The translations under genes and the position numbers were made by a program. Positions 21,273 through 29,871 of a DNA stretch of 37,797 nucleotides are shown in pieces (the stretch's first letter is position 1; every line of letters starts with the position of its first letter). The notes under the pieces were generated by a model. It was not told the DNA's origin. It saw only the letters and a program-made list of their open reading frames with translations, and made no database searches. Source of the stretch: Palsa-892 sp035555855 (GTDB lineage Bacteria > Pseudomonadota > Alphaproteobacteria > Rhizobiales > Xanthobacteraceae); NCBI GenBank assembly GCA_035555855.1, contig DATMGD010000079.1:1-37797 (forward strand), written 5' to 3'.

Positions 21273-22490
21273 TCACGCGCCTTCTTCGCGAGCGCGCACG
21301 ACGATCAGCGCGAAGATCGCCGCCAGCGCCAGAAAGCCGAGCGGCAGATAGGCGAACTTGCCGACGCTGCGGGCGATGACCGGCACGAACCAGGCGAGCG
21401 CGATCAGCGTCCTGTCCCAGGGCCGGAAACCGTGCGCAAACCCGTGAGAAACCAGAAAAGCGAGCGCCATGCCGAAGACGACGAAATCGTAGTCGAGCGT
21501 ATAGGGCGAAACGAGCAGGCTGCCGGTGAGAAGCGCCGCGGCTTTCAGCGCAAACGAAGCCGGGCCACGCCAGAGCCACACCACCGCCGCGACGACGGCG
21601 AGTGCGACCACGGCTTGCGCGGCATAGGCGAGCGCGACCGGCCCATGCCACAGCCGCACCCAGGAAAATGCGCTCTGGAATTTCTCAAAGCCGGTATCGC
21701 CCTGTTCGAAGACAATGGTGCGCGTTGCGTGCAGCGAATTGAAAAACGCCTGCCAGACCGGCCAGCCCCAGATGAACGCGCTGAGCGCGAGCACGGCGAG
21801 CACCGTAACCGCCGCCGCAAGAAAAGCGCGCCAGTAACCGCCGGCGGCAAGCACGAGCGGCAGCAGCACACCGAACTGCGGCTTGTAGATGATGAGCCCG
21901 AACAAAATGCCCGCGGCGATTTCGTTCCTGCGCAACATCAAAAGGCCGCCCGCCATCAGCGCGGCGGTCAGAAAACCGGTCTGGCCGTGGCCGAGACAAA
22001 CCAGCACTGCCGGAAAGCCGAGACCGAACAGCAATGCATCATTACGCGGAAGAATTTTGCGATAGACCGCGAGCGCCGCAAGAAGGCTCGCCCCCTGCCA
22101 GACGAAAAACGCCGTGAGATAAGGCAGCATCGCCAGCGGCACGACGATGAACAGGAAAACCGGCGGGTAGCTCCACGGCGAGAGCTTGTCCGTGCCGAAC
22201 AGCTGGCGCTGGACGGCGGCCATCGCGTCCCACTCATAGGCTTGCGGCGCGCGGCCCTCGCGCGCCATGTGGCCCGCGCTCCAGAAGCTCGAAAAGTCGG
22301 TGCCGAGCGGGCGACCCGCATAGTCGAGCAGCCCGTGCGAATTGAAAAACAAAAACGCGAGCGACAGAAGAGTACCGGCGCACATCATCAACGCGGCAAA
22401 GCGCGCGATTGATGGCGAAAGCCACGCGCCGCTCGCAAGGCGCTCTCTCAGCGATTCAGTTGGCACGATTTTGCGTGGCGCGCGGCGCAA
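21273..22490 (-). CDS. GT87-type (DUF2029) membrane glycosyltransferase
   Basis: The 405-residue protein has about ten hydrophobic segments and the marks of glycosyltransferase family 87: an early periplasmic GTDFSSFWSAG with the presumed catalytic Asp, WSYPPVFLF, and IIYKPQFGVLLPL. Family members are polyprenyl-phosphate-mannose-dependent mannosyltransferases where characterised; the donor here is unknown. The TTG start at 22490 has only a weak GGAT before it; a GTG at 22466 is an alternative. Either start overlaps the end of the upstream sulfatase-fold gene (35 or 11 bases), implying coupled translation and a shared role in modifying an envelope glycan or lipid. Confidence 0.82.
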   Translation of the reverse strand: MRRAPRKIVPTESLRERLASGAWLSPSIARFAALMMCAGTLLSLAFLFFNSHGLLDYAGRPLGTDFSSFWSAGHMAREGRAPQAYEWDAMAAVQRQLFGTDKLSPWSYPPVFLFIVVPLAMLPYLTAFFVWQGASLLAALAVYRKILPRNDALLFGLGFPAVLVCLGHGQTGFLTAALMAGGLLMLRRNEIAAGILFGLIIYKPQFGVLLPLVLAAGGYWRAFLAAAVTVLAVLALSAFIWGWPVWQAFFNSLHATRTIVFEQGDTGFEKFQSAFSWVRLWHGPVALAYAAQAVVALAVVAAVVWLWRGPASFALKAAALLTGSLLVSPYTLDYDFVVFGMALAFLVSHGFAHGFRPWDRTLIALAWFVPVIARSVGKFAYLPLGFLALAAIFALIVVRAREEGA

Positions 22491-23817
22491 GGCGAATCCA
22501 TGTCACCTTGCCGGGCGTGAACAATTCGCGGCCGGACTTCGACCACAACGGCGGCGCGTGATCGCCGACGATCAGGATTTCGGTCGGCGGGATCGAGGCC
22601 GTGAGTTTGGCGAGCCCTTCCATGAGGTCGATCCACATCTCGGTCATGTAGCAGACTTCGGTGTTGCCGATCTTGCCGCCGCCATGCTCACAGCCGAGCC
22701 GCGGCTTACCCTCATGCGGCGCGACCGGCACATGCGTCGAGAACGTCATCCAGTAGAAGAAGGTCGGCTGCTTCGCTTCGCGCAGTTCCTTGCCGATCAG
22801 CGGAATGAGATCCATATCGCACGGCCCGCGGAACGGCCCGCCGCACTGATGGCTCGCGACATGCGTGAGGTCCTGGCCGAAAATGCGCTTCTCAAAGCCG
22901 AGCTTCGGATACCAGTCGGCGCGGTCGAAAAACGCACTTGTAAAATTGTGCAGCGAGATCGTGCGATAGCCCTGCTCGTCCATCAGCTTCGGCAGGCAAA
23001 CGATATTGTTGTCCTGCGCGACTTCGACATAAGACTTGCGCGTATTGCACAGCTCGCGCATTTCCGCCGCCGTCGTCGAACCGTAATAGGTCGAGTTGCC
23101 GATACTGACATTGTAGCGCTTCAGAAGATCGGCATCGCGGAACGATTGCAGCAGGATTGCTTGCTTCGCCGGATCCTGGAATTGCCCCATCGCCTCGACG
23201 ACGACGAGCAGCACGCTCTTCGGCTTGCCGGTGAGCACCGTCTGCCGGAAACCCGAATCCTCACCCGCCGATTCCATCGGCTTGCCTTTGGAAAACAGCG
23301 TGCCGAATTGATAATAGGGCGACGTGTTCGCGGCGAGATCGGCGCCCGCGACGGCAAGCGCGAGCACGAACAGCACGATCGGGTTGCCGCGCTTCAGCGT
23401 ATCGCGCTTCATCACCAGCGCGGCGAGATTGGCTGCGATCAGCGCCACGAGGCCCGCGATCAGCGCCATATAGAGTGGCGACTTCAGGAAATTCAGCTCG
23501 CCGCTCAGGTGCAGCGCGAGCCCGATCTCCGAGGGCGCGAGGCCAAACAGCAGCGCAATCGTCGAGATGGCGTCATAAACGACGGCGGCAAGATAAAGAA
23601 CGATGACCACCGGCGCGCTGGCGAAACGCGCGATCATCGCCACCGTCGCGTAACACAGGATCGGCGCCGTGCGCGGCGGCGAGCCGAAGCCCGCGAGCAG
23701 CGCGCCGATCGACAACGCGTTCGGCAGCAATACCCCAGCGATGCAGAGGAAGACGGTCGGGTTGGACAGCCAGGCGAAACGGGCCGGCGAGCCTTGGGCG
23801 ATTACAGCCTGTCGCAC
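22456..23817 (-). CDS. Sulfatase-fold phosphoglycerol/phosphoethanolamine-transferase-like protein
   Basis: The 453-residue protein has four or five N-terminal membrane segments (to about residue 165) and a periplasmic alkaline-phosphatase/sulfatase-fold domain. Likely metal and catalytic residues are Glu208 (VVVEAMG), Thr248/Thr249 (YYGSTTAAEM, the expected nucleophile), His362 (FSTHVPV) and Asp419-His420 (IVGDHAPP). This layout is that of LtaS, OpgB and EptA-type enzymes that move phosphoglycerol or phosphoethanolamine onto envelope glycans or lipids. Several Cys pairs (CGGPFRGPC, LGCEHGG) may form disulfides, as in EptA. The GTG start at 23817 has GGAG 6 bases before it. It overlaps the GT87 gene. 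The exact substrate cannot be told. Confidence 0.82.
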   Translation of the reverse strand: MRQAVIAQGSPARFAWLSNPTVFLCIAGVLLPNALSIGALLAGFGSPPRTAPILCYATVAMIARFASAPVVIVLYLAAVVYDAISTIALLFGLAPSEIGLALHLSGELNFLKSPLYMALIAGLVALIAANLAALVMKRDTLKRGNPIVLFVLALAVAGADLAANTSPYYQFGTLFSKGKPMESAGEDSGFRQTVLTGKPKSVLLVVVEAMGQFQDPAKQAILLQSFRDADLLKRYNVSIGNSTYYGSTTAAEMRELCNTRKSYVEVAQDNNIVCLPKLMDEQGYRTISLHNFTSAFFDRADWYPKLGFEKRIFGQDLTHVASHQCGGPFRGPCDMDLIPLIGKELREAKQPTFFYWMTFSTHVPVAPHEGKPRLGCEHGGGKIGNTEVCYMTEMWIDLMEGLAKLTASIPPTEILIVGDHAPPLWSKSGRELFTPGKVTWIRLAPRATQNRAN

Positions 23818-24088
23818 AAAAATCTCCGGATGGCCGGATCGATGATGCCGTGAGCGCCTCAGGTCACCGCAAATCCCCTAACAAAGCCTGAACGGCTGCG
23901 GGGCCGCGGATCTTGCCACGATTGCGCAAAGCGGGGCCGGTCTCATTCCGCGCAAATCAATAAGCGCCCGAGCCGCGCGCATTTCCTGCAACCCTGCCAT
24001 CCGCGGAGCTTTCCGGCTTTGCCCCCTCGACCTGCGTGATAAGCTTTCTCGCAAAGCTCCGCCAAAACAGGAGCACAAGGAGGACGCC

Positions 24089-24907
24089 TTGAAGCTCAGC
24101 GCTCAACAAATTCAGGGTTTCGACGAACTCGGCTACCAGTTCTTTCCGAATTGCTTCAGCGAAGAAGAAGTCGCGGTCATGCGTTCGGAAGCGGAGAACA
24201 TCTACCGCACCGACCGCAAGGAAGTCTGGCGCGAAAAGACCGGCGCGCCGCGCACCGCCTTCGCCGCGCACACCTTCAACGAAGCCTTCCGCCTGCTCGC
24301 GCATCACCCGCGTCTCGTGGAGCCGCTGCAGCAGATCTTCGGCGAGCCGGTCTACGTCCACCAGTTCAAGGTCAACGCCAAGGCGGCTTTCGTGGGCGAT
24401 GTCTGGCAATGGCATCAGGATTACGGCACCTGGGCGCGCGACGACGGCATGCCTGAACCGCGCGCGATGAACATCGCTGTCTTCCTCGATGAAGTGTATC
24501 CGACGAACGGCGCGCTGATGCTGATCCCGAAAAGCCACAAGCACGGCACGCTGCAAGCGGGTCACGACAAGTCGACGACCTCCTATCCGCTCTGGACGCT
24601 CGATCAGGAAACGGTGACGCGTCTCTGCCGCGAGGCGGAAACCGAAGACGCGCCCGGCATCGTCGCGCCCACCGGCAAGGCCGGCTCGGTGCTGATGTTC
24701 CACGGCAACCTTGTGCATGCTTCGCCGCCGAACATCACGCCCTACCCGCGCAAGATCGTTTATCTGACACTCTGCGCCGTCTCGAACCACATCACCAAAT
24801 TCACGCGCGATGAATGGATCGCCCATCGCGACTTCACGCCGATCCAGCCGGTTGCGGACGATGCGCTGCTCGCTTACGCGAAGGCGCATCGAGTCGCGGC
24901 GGAATAA
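24089..24907 (+). CDS. PhyH-family Fe(II)/2-oxoglutarate dioxygenase
   Basis: The 272-residue cytoplasmic enzyme belongs to the phytanoyl-CoA dioxygenase family, which hydroxylates small molecules with oxygen and 2-oxoglutarate. The iron triad is visible: His109 and Asp111 in WQWHQDYGTW and His210 in NLVHAS. Arg221 in YPRKIVYL should bind 2-oxoglutarate. The stretch WHQDYGTWARDDGMP resembles the signature of ectoine hydroxylase EctD, but Ser-Asp-Phe-Glu is replaced and no ectoine genes lie nearby, so the substrate is probably different. The start is TTG at 24089 with a strong AAGGAGG 4 bases before it. The glutathione transferase gene follows after 38 bases, probably in one operon. Confidence 0.88.
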   Translation: MKLSAQQIQGFDELGYQFFPNCFSEEEVAVMRSEAENIYRTDRKEVWREKTGAPRTAFAAHTFNEAFRLLAHHPRLVEPLQQIFGEPVYVHQFKVNAKAAFVGDVWQWHQDYGTWARDDGMPEPRAMNIAVFLDEVYPTNGALMLIPKSHKHGTLQAGHDKSTTSYPLWTLDQETVTRLCREAETEDAPGIVAPTGKAGSVLMFHGNLVHASPPNITPYPRKIVYLTLCAVSNHITKFTRDEWIAHRDFTPIQPVADDALLAYAKAHRVAAE

Positions 24908-24945
24908 TCGAAAGCAAAACGCCGGAGCCGCGAACAAGGCGCAAT

Positions 24946-25575
24946 ATGTACACGCTCTATTCGATGCAAAGTTCCGGCAACAGCTACAAGGTGCGCATGC
25001 TGCTCGCGCGCCTTGGGCTGGCCTATCGTCTGGTCGAGACCGATCTCTTCAGGGGCGAAACGAAAACGCCCGAGTTTCTCGCCAAGAATCCCGAGGGCCG
25101 CATTCCTGTGCTCGAGCTGCCGGATAGCGGCTTCCTCGCCGAGTCGAACGCGATCCTCGTCTATCTTGCCGACGGCACGCCGTATTATCCCGACAACAAA
25201 CTCGCCCGCGCCGAAGTGCTGCGCTGGATGTTCTTCGAACAGCACAGCCACGAGCCGGCAATCGCCGCGGCGCGTTATTGGCTGCACCTCGTCAAAGGCG
25301 GCCGCGAATTGCGCACCCACGAAATCGACCAGTGGATGGAGCGCGGCTACGAGGCGCTCGCGCTCATGGAGCGGCACCTGACGGGCCGCCGCTATTTCGC
25401 GGGCGAACGCACGACCGTCGCTGATCTCGCGCTCTACGCCCACACCCATGTCGCGCAGGAAGGCGAATTTGACCTCGGCGGCTTCCCGAATGTGGTGGAT
25501 TGGCTGGCCCGCGTCGCGTCCGAGCCCGGGCATCTCAGGATGAACGAACGGCCGAAGGACGCTGTGATCGCCTGA
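24946..25575 (+). CDS. Glutathione S-transferase family protein
   Basis: The 209-residue protein has the two-domain GST layout: a thioredoxin-fold N-terminal half (YSMQSSGNSYKVRMLLARLGL, then GRIPVLEL and the glutathione-binding AESNAILVYLA), and an all-helical C-terminal half with the conserved TVADLALYAHTHVA capping motif. The Ser residues near position 10 are the likely glutathione-activating site. The ATG at 24946 has AAGG 6 bases upstream. The longer frame from 24814 overlaps the dioxygenase gene and is rejected. Its place behind the dioxygenase suggests joint use in catabolism or detoxification; no substrate can be inferred. Confidence 0.92.
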   Translation: MYTLYSMQSSGNSYKVRMLLARLGLAYRLVETDLFRGETKTPEFLAKNPEGRIPVLELPDSGFLAESNAILVYLADGTPYYPDNKLARAEVLRWMFFEQHSHEPAIAAARYWLHLVKGGRELRTHEIDQWMERGYEALALMERHLTGRRYFAGERTTVADLALYAHTHVAQEGEFDLGGFPNVVDWLARVASEPGHLRMNERPKDAVIA

Positions 25576-25764
25576 TTTTCCGGCCGAAGCGCCGATCAGC
25601 GCATTCTGCCCATATCTAAATACCGATTTTCTTAACCCTGCCGCTACTTTTGGCGAATTGCCGCTTTTTTGCCATAGGCTTACCGCACTGCATCATCACA
25701 TAAGTCATCTGCGTGACCCTCCACAGGGTTTACGCACGAGCTGATGCAACTGGCTGGAGCTACG

Positions 25765-26079
25765 ATGCCGTTCACCGCCCCGACCCCGCACGAAAAACAG
25801 ATCATTCAGTCTGCCCAGTTGCATCGTCAGATCGGCTCCGCCTGCACGCAGATTTTCATCTCGCTGGTGCTGATCGCCTCGATCTGCGCGCTCGCGCTGA
25901 CCATCGGCACCGTCAAGGCCTCGGCGGCCGTGCAGAACCTTGTCATGGTCGATGAAGGCATGGGCTTCGGCGCCATCTTCGCGCTCATCGGCATCGCCGT
26001 GCTGCTCATGCTGCTGATGCCGTTCGCCTGCAGCGGGCTGACGCCGAACCACGTTCGCCGCCGCCGTCCGCGCCACTAG
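25765..26079 (+). CDS. Small two-helix membrane protein
   Basis: The 104-residue protein has a soluble N-terminus (MPFTAPTPHEKQIIQSAQ), two hydrophobic segments (IFISLVLIASICALALTIG, and GAIFALIGIAVLLMLLMPF) and a basic RRRRPRH tail, so it should span the inner membrane twice with both ends inside. ATG 25765 is chosen because GGAG lies 5 bases before it; an ATG at 25744 has none. I do not recognise the family. The stop codon TAG is shared with the first bases of a palindromic repeat. Confidence 0.7.
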   Translation: MPFTAPTPHEKQIIQSAQLHRQIGSACTQIFISLVLIASICALALTIGTVKASAAVQNLVMVDEGMGFGAIFALIGIAVLLMLLMPFACSGLTPNHVRRRRPRH

Positions 26080-26133
26080 AGCGTTTTCGAGCGAAGTGGG
26101 TACCGGTTCGCGTGAAGAGAACGCGACAGATCA
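26078..26133 (+). repeat. Interspersed palindromic repeat, copy 1
   Basis: AGAGCGTTTTCGAGCGAA followed by GTGGGTACCGG and TTCGCGTGAAGAGAACGC forms a two-tier hairpin: outer arms GCGTTTTC / GAGAACGC and inner arms GCGAA / TTCGC. It matches the copy at 33203-33256 nearly base for base. It overlaps the stop codon of the small membrane protein gene. Elements of this kind are abundant between genes in Bradyrhizobium-related genomes (from memory). Confidence 0.85.
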
Positions 26134-26207
26134 AATATCCAGAGCCCCGGCTTTGACTTCATTTTGATCGTACGGGACTGACACGGGCCGCAATCCGCGG
26201 CTAGGCT

Positions 26208-27359
26208 ATGTGCATGTTCAAGCACAGCCTCGCAGCCGCCGCCCTTTTCCTGTCGCTCGCCGCTCCTGCGCTCGCGCAGGATGTCATCAAAAGCCAGAAG
26301 GAAAGTTTCCGCGTCGAGACGATCGCAAGCGGCCTCGAAAACCCGTGGGCGCTGGCCTTCCTGCCGGACGGCCGCATGCTCGTCACCGAGCGCCCCGGCC
26401 GGCTGCGTATCGTCAGCAAGGACGGCAAGCTCTCCGATCCGGTGGCGAACCTGCCGAAGGTCGCCGCCGTCGGCCAGGGTGGTCTCCTCGACATCGTGCT
26501 GGCGCCGGATTTTTCGCAAAGCCACCGGCTCTATTTCACCTTCGCCGAACCGCGCGGCGCGAACGGCGCGGTAAACCCGAATAGTACGAGCGCGGCAAGC
26601 GCGCGCTTTGTCGAAGACAAAGGCACGGCGAAACTCGAAGATGTGAAAGTGATCTTCCGTCAGGAGCCGGCTGCCGGCGGCGGCTTCCATTTCGGCTCGC
26701 GCATCGCGATCGCGCGCGACGGCACGCTGTTCATCACGACCGGCGAGCGCAACCTGAAAACGCCGTCGCAGGATCTGAAGCAGGATCTCGGCAAGGTCAT
26801 CCACATCAATGCCGACGGCACGATCCCGAAGGACAATCCTTTCGTCGGCCGCAAGGATGCCCGGCCGGAGATCTGGTCCTACGGCCACCGCAACATTCAA
26901 GGCGCGGCCATTCATCCTTCCACCGGCAAGCTCTGGATCAACGAGCATGGCCCAAAAGGCGGCGACGAGATCAACATCCCGCTCGCCGGCAAGAACTACG
27001 GCTGGCCGGTGATCGGTTTCGGCGTCGATTACTCCGGCGCCGTCATTCACGAGAGCACTGAGAAGCCCGGCATGGAGCAGCCGATCCATCACTGGACGCC
27101 GTCGATCGCGCCGTCCGGCATGGCGTTCTACACCGCCGATGCTTTCCCGAACTGGCGCGGCAACCTGTTCAGCGGTGCGCTCGCGCTGACGCACCTCAAT
27201 CGCATCGAACTCGACGGCGAGAAGGTCGTGAAGGAGGAGCGCCTGCTGGGCGACCTTGGCCTGCGCATCCGCGACGTCCGCCAAGGGCCGGACGGCTACC
27301 TGTACCTTCTCAGCGACGCCAGGAACGGCAAACTCCTTCGGCTGGTGCCGGCGAAGTGA
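26208..27359 (+). CDS. PQQ-dependent aldose sugar dehydrogenase-like protein
   Basis: The 383-residue periplasmic protein has a signal peptide ending APALAQ-D and the six-bladed propeller of the soluble glucose/sorbosone dehydrogenase family (PF07995). Conserved blocks seen are LENPWALAFLPDGRMLVTERPGRLR, GQGGLLDIVLAPDF, GSRIAIARDGTLFITTGER, WSYGHRNIQG, INEHGPKGGDEIN and SGMAFYTAD. Members such as E. coli YliI oxidise aldoses with PQQ; no PQQ synthesis genes are in this window. ATG 26208 is used, with ATG 26214 equally plausible because AGG lies 8 bases before it. The gene stands alone between a repeat and the rrf2 gene. Confidence 0.92.
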   Translation: MCMFKHSLAAAALFLSLAAPALAQDVIKSQKESFRVETIASGLENPWALAFLPDGRMLVTERPGRLRIVSKDGKLSDPVANLPKVAAVGQGGLLDIVLAPDFSQSHRLYFTFAEPRGANGAVNPNSTSAASARFVEDKGTAKLEDVKVIFRQEPAAGGGFHFGSRIAIARDGTLFITTGERNLKTPSQDLKQDLGKVIHINADGTIPKDNPFVGRKDARPEIWSYGHRNIQGAAIHPSTGKLWINEHGPKGGDEINIPLAGKNYGWPVIGFGVDYSGAVIHESTEKPGMEQPIHHWTPSIAPSGMAFYTADAFPNWRGNLFSGALALTHLNRIELDGEKVVKEERLLGDLGLRIRDVRQGPDGYLYLLSDARNGKLLRLVPAK

Positions 27360-27395
27360 AGCCAAGGTGAAGCCGGGCGCTTGACTCCTTCGCTA

Positions 27396-27420
27396 TCATG
27401 TAACATGAATAGTTACATGA
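27396..27420 (+). promoter_or_regulatory. Inverted repeat over the rrf2 start: likely operator
   Basis: Perfect 9-bp arms TCATGTAAC (27396-27404) and GTTACATGA (27412-27420) with a 7-base spacer. The start ATG at 27405 lies in the spacer. A TTGACT resembling a -35 box is at 27381-27386. Position and symmetry suggest the site for autorepression by the encoded Rrf2 protein. Confidence 0.65.
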
Positions 27421-27881
27421 AACGCGACAGCAGACTGTCAGGCGTACTCCACATCCTGCTGCACATGGCCGAGCAGCGTGGACCGGTGACTTCGGAAGTT
27501 CTGGCAAAGGCAATGGACACCAATCCCGTCGTGATCCGCCGGATCATGGCGGGCTTACGCGACGCGGGCTACGTCCGCTCCGAAAAAGGTCATGGCGGCG
27601 GCTGGGAGCTGGCCTGCGATCTCGCGAAGATAACGCTGCGTGACATCTACAACGCGCTCGGCTCGCCATCGCTGCTTGCGATGGGCAACCGGACGGAGAC
27701 GCCCGGCTGTCTTGTCGAGCAGGCCGTCAATGCCGCTCTCTCCGATGCCTTCCATGATGCCGAAGCGCTCCTGCTGTCACGCTTCGGCAAAGTGACGCTC
27801 GCCATGCTGAGCGCCGATTTTCACAAGCGCTTCGCCACTCGACGTGGATCCTACAATGTGGAGAAAGCACATGCATCGTGA
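27405..27881 (+). CDS. Rrf2 family transcriptional regulator
   Basis: The 158-residue protein has the Rrf2 winged helix-turn-helix: SRLSGVLHILLHMAEQRGPVTSEVLAKAMDTNP then VIRRIMAGLRDAGYVRSEKGHGGGWELA. Only two Cys are present (LACDLA, PGCLVE), not the three-Cys cluster of IscR/NsrR, so it probably lacks an iron-sulfur cluster and belongs with the YwnA-like members. ATG 27405 is used; ATG 27417 (MKRDSRLSG) is equally possible, and neither has a ribosome binding site. It overlaps the methyltransferase gene by 11 bases, so the two are an operon, probably autoregulated through the inverted repeat at 27396-27420. Confidence 0.9.
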   Translation: MNSYMKRDSRLSGVLHILLHMAEQRGPVTSEVLAKAMDTNPVVIRRIMAGLRDAGYVRSEKGHGGGWELACDLAKITLRDIYNALGSPSLLAMGNRTETPGCLVEQAVNAALSDAFHDAEALLLSRFGKVTLAMLSADFHKRFATRRGSYNVEKAHAS

Positions 27882-28575
27882 CGTGACCGCCGCAGCAATG
27901 CGCACGCCGCTTCAGCCGTTTTCCGATCCGAAGGCCGTTGCCCGTTATGCCGAGGGTCCGCCGCGCTTCGTACCCGGCTTTGCCGACCTGCATGACATGG
28001 CCGCCATCCTGCTCGCGGAGCACGCACCGCAGAACGCGCGCGTACTGGTTCTCGGCGCGGGCGGCGGACTGGAACTGAAAGCCTTCGCGGAAAAGCAGCC
28101 GGGCTGGACGTTCGACGGCGTCGATCCTTCCGCCGAGATGCTGAAGCTTGCCGGACGGACGCTCGGCCCGCTTGCCGCGCGCGTGCAGCTGCATCATGGC
28201 TACATTGACGATGCGCCGCCGGGGCCGTTCGATGCGGCGACATGCCTGCTGACGCTGCACTTCTTAGCGCCGCAGGAGCGACAGCGAACGCTGGCGGCAA
28301 TCCGGGCCCGTTTGAAACCGAGCGCACCTTTCGTCGCGGTCCATTCCAGCTTTCCCCAAGACCGGCGCGAGCATTGGCTCTCGCGCTACATAGCCTTCTC
28401 GGTCGCTCGCGGCACCGATCCCGGCCAGGTCGCGAACGCCCGCAAGTCGATCGATACCAATTTGCAGTTGCTGAATCCCGAACAGGACGAAGCCATCCTG
28501 CGCGAGGCCGGCTTCTCGGACGTCAACTTGTTCTATGCCGCCTTCACCTGGCGCGGCTGGGTGGCTTACGCCTGA
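27871..28575 (+). CDS. Class I SAM-dependent methyltransferase
   Basis: The 234-residue protein has motif I VLVLGAGGGLELKAFA, motif II FDGVDPSAEMLKLA, and FDAATCLLTLHFLAPQERQRTLAAIRARLKP, the usual methyltransferase core. Its C-terminus ends AFTWRGWVAYA. The substrate is unknown. ATG 27871 is chosen because GGAG lies 7 bases before it, inside the rrf2 coding end; the upstream frame from 27844 has no such site. It is the likely regulatory target of the overlapping rrf2 gene. Pairing of this Rrf2 type with a methyltransferase is, from memory, recurrent in proteobacteria. Confidence 0.88.
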   Translation: MHRDVTAAAMRTPLQPFSDPKAVARYAEGPPRFVPGFADLHDMAAILLAEHAPQNARVLVLGAGGGLELKAFAEKQPGWTFDGVDPSAEMLKLAGRTLGPLAARVQLHHGYIDDAPPGPFDAATCLLTLHFLAPQERQRTLAAIRARLKPSAPFVAVHSSFPQDRREHWLSRYIAFSVARGTDPGQVANARKSIDTNLQLLNPEQDEAILREAGFSDVNLFYAAFTWRGWVAYA

Positions 28576-28588
28576 CGCTTCGGGGCTA

Positions 28589-28942
28589 TCACCACTTCTG
28601 GAAAATGAAGAACGCACCCGCCGCGATCAGCGCGAAGCCGACGGCATAATTCCAGCGGAACGTCTCGCCGAGATAAAACACCGAGAAGCCCGCGAACACG
28701 GTGAGCGTGATGATCTCCTGTATCGTCTTGAGTTCGGCCGTCGAATAGACCGCCGAGCCGTAGCGATTGGCGGGCACCGCCAGGCAATACTCCATGAAGG
28801 CGATCCCCCAGCTCACCAGAATGGCGAGCATCAGCGGCGACGATTTGTATTTGAGGTGGCCGTACCAGGCGAAGGTCATGAAGATGTTGGAGGCGAACAA
28901 CAACAGGATGGGCAGCACCGTCGCGGGGATAAGCGTGGACAT
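28589..28942 (-). CDS. DUF486 (DMT-like) small membrane protein
   Basis: The 117-residue protein has four hydrophobic segments and the DUF486 features: LFASNIFMTFAWYGHLK near the start, SWGIAFMEYCLAVPANRYG in the middle and the ending FALIAAGAFFIFQKW. DUF486 is a four-helix relative of drug/metabolite transporters with no proven substrate. The length fits the family. It is convergent with the methyltransferase gene and divergent from the secreted protein gene at 29098. Confidence 0.9.
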   Translation of the reverse strand: MSTLIPATVLPILLLFASNIFMTFAWYGHLKYKSSPLMLAILVSWGIAFMEYCLAVPANRYGSAVYSTAELKTIQEIITLTVFAGFSVFYLGETFRWNYAVGFALIAAGAFFIFQKW

Positions 28943-29097
28943 GACAGCCTATGGGAATGGTTGCGAAAGAGGCGGGTATATCGCCGACAAGCGCGCCCCG
29001 CCGCAATGGTTCAGGCGGCCGCTTTCCTGCAAGCGATTCCTTTGCAAGGCCCGATCAGCTACCAGAGACAACGCCTGATTCGCATACGGGGTATTCG

Positions 29098-29871
29098 ATG
29101 CGGCCGATCGTCCCACTGGCTCTTGCCTTTCTCACACTCACGGCAGTGCCCGCCGCCGCGCTGAAGAAAACGCCCTATACCGAAGTGAAAGTGACGGCGC
29201 CCGCGCCTTTCCCGGCAGATGCCGCCCTCAATGCGATGCGCAAACAGCTCGCCGGCATCGTTGCCCGCAAGGATGCCAAGGCGCTGTTCGCGCTGGTCAG
29301 CCCAGACTTCGTCTGGACCGCCGATGGCGAGCCCGCTGAGCGCAGCAACCCCGACGGCGACCCGTTGCAGAATTTCAAGATCGCCTTCGGCTTCGCCATC
29401 GGCGGCAAGGACGACAAGATCGGCAACGACGAAGCCTTCTGGGTCCTGCTCGAACAGGCGGTCAGCGATCCCGCGCTTACCCCGCACGGCGGTAATCCCG
29501 CCATCGCCTGCGGCCCGGTGACAGCCGAGGCCGACGAAGACGCCCGCGACGCCGCGACCGAAGAGATCGCCGGCGAAGATGAAGGCGTCGAGTGGGCCTA
29601 CACGCTGAAAGAAATCGCACTGACCGAAAAACCGGCGGGCGGCCGCACGGTGGCGAAGGCCGCGAATATCGCGCTGCCGGTCGTCGGCCGCTACCCCGCC
29701 GCGAAGGAAGGCGAGGACATCGCCCCGAGCTTCTACGAACTCCTCTTGCCCTCCGGTAAAACCGGCTGGATCGACGTCGATGGCGTCGAAGCACTTGCCG
29801 CCGACCGGCTTTGCTACGGCAAGGACAAGACCGGCGCCTGGAAGATCACCGGCTACGAGCAGAACAACTGA
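29098..29871 (+). CDS. Secreted protein of unknown function
   Basis: The 257-residue protein begins MRPIVPLALAFLTLTAVPAAA, a Sec signal, so it should be periplasmic. The mature part has RKDAKALFALVSPDFVWTADGEPAERS, an acidic central stretch (EADEDARDAATEEIAGEDEG), and a C-terminal half (VVGRYPAAKEGEDIAPSFYELLLPSGKTGWIDV) that looks like a small SH3-like domain. The ATG at 29098 is preceded by GGGG. The longer frame from 28951 is rejected because the signal peptide starts here. I do not recognise the family with confidence. Confidence 0.78.
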   Translation: MRPIVPLALAFLTLTAVPAAALKKTPYTEVKVTAPAPFPADAALNAMRKQLAGIVARKDAKALFALVSPDFVWTADGEPAERSNPDGDPLQNFKIAFGFAIGGKDDKIGNDEAFWVLLEQAVSDPALTPHGGNPAIACGPVTAEADEDARDAATEEIAGEDEGVEWAYTLKEIALTEKPAGGRTVAKAANIALPVVGRYPAAKEGEDIAPSFYELLLPSGKTGWIDVDGVEALAADRLCYGKDKTGAWKITGYEQNN

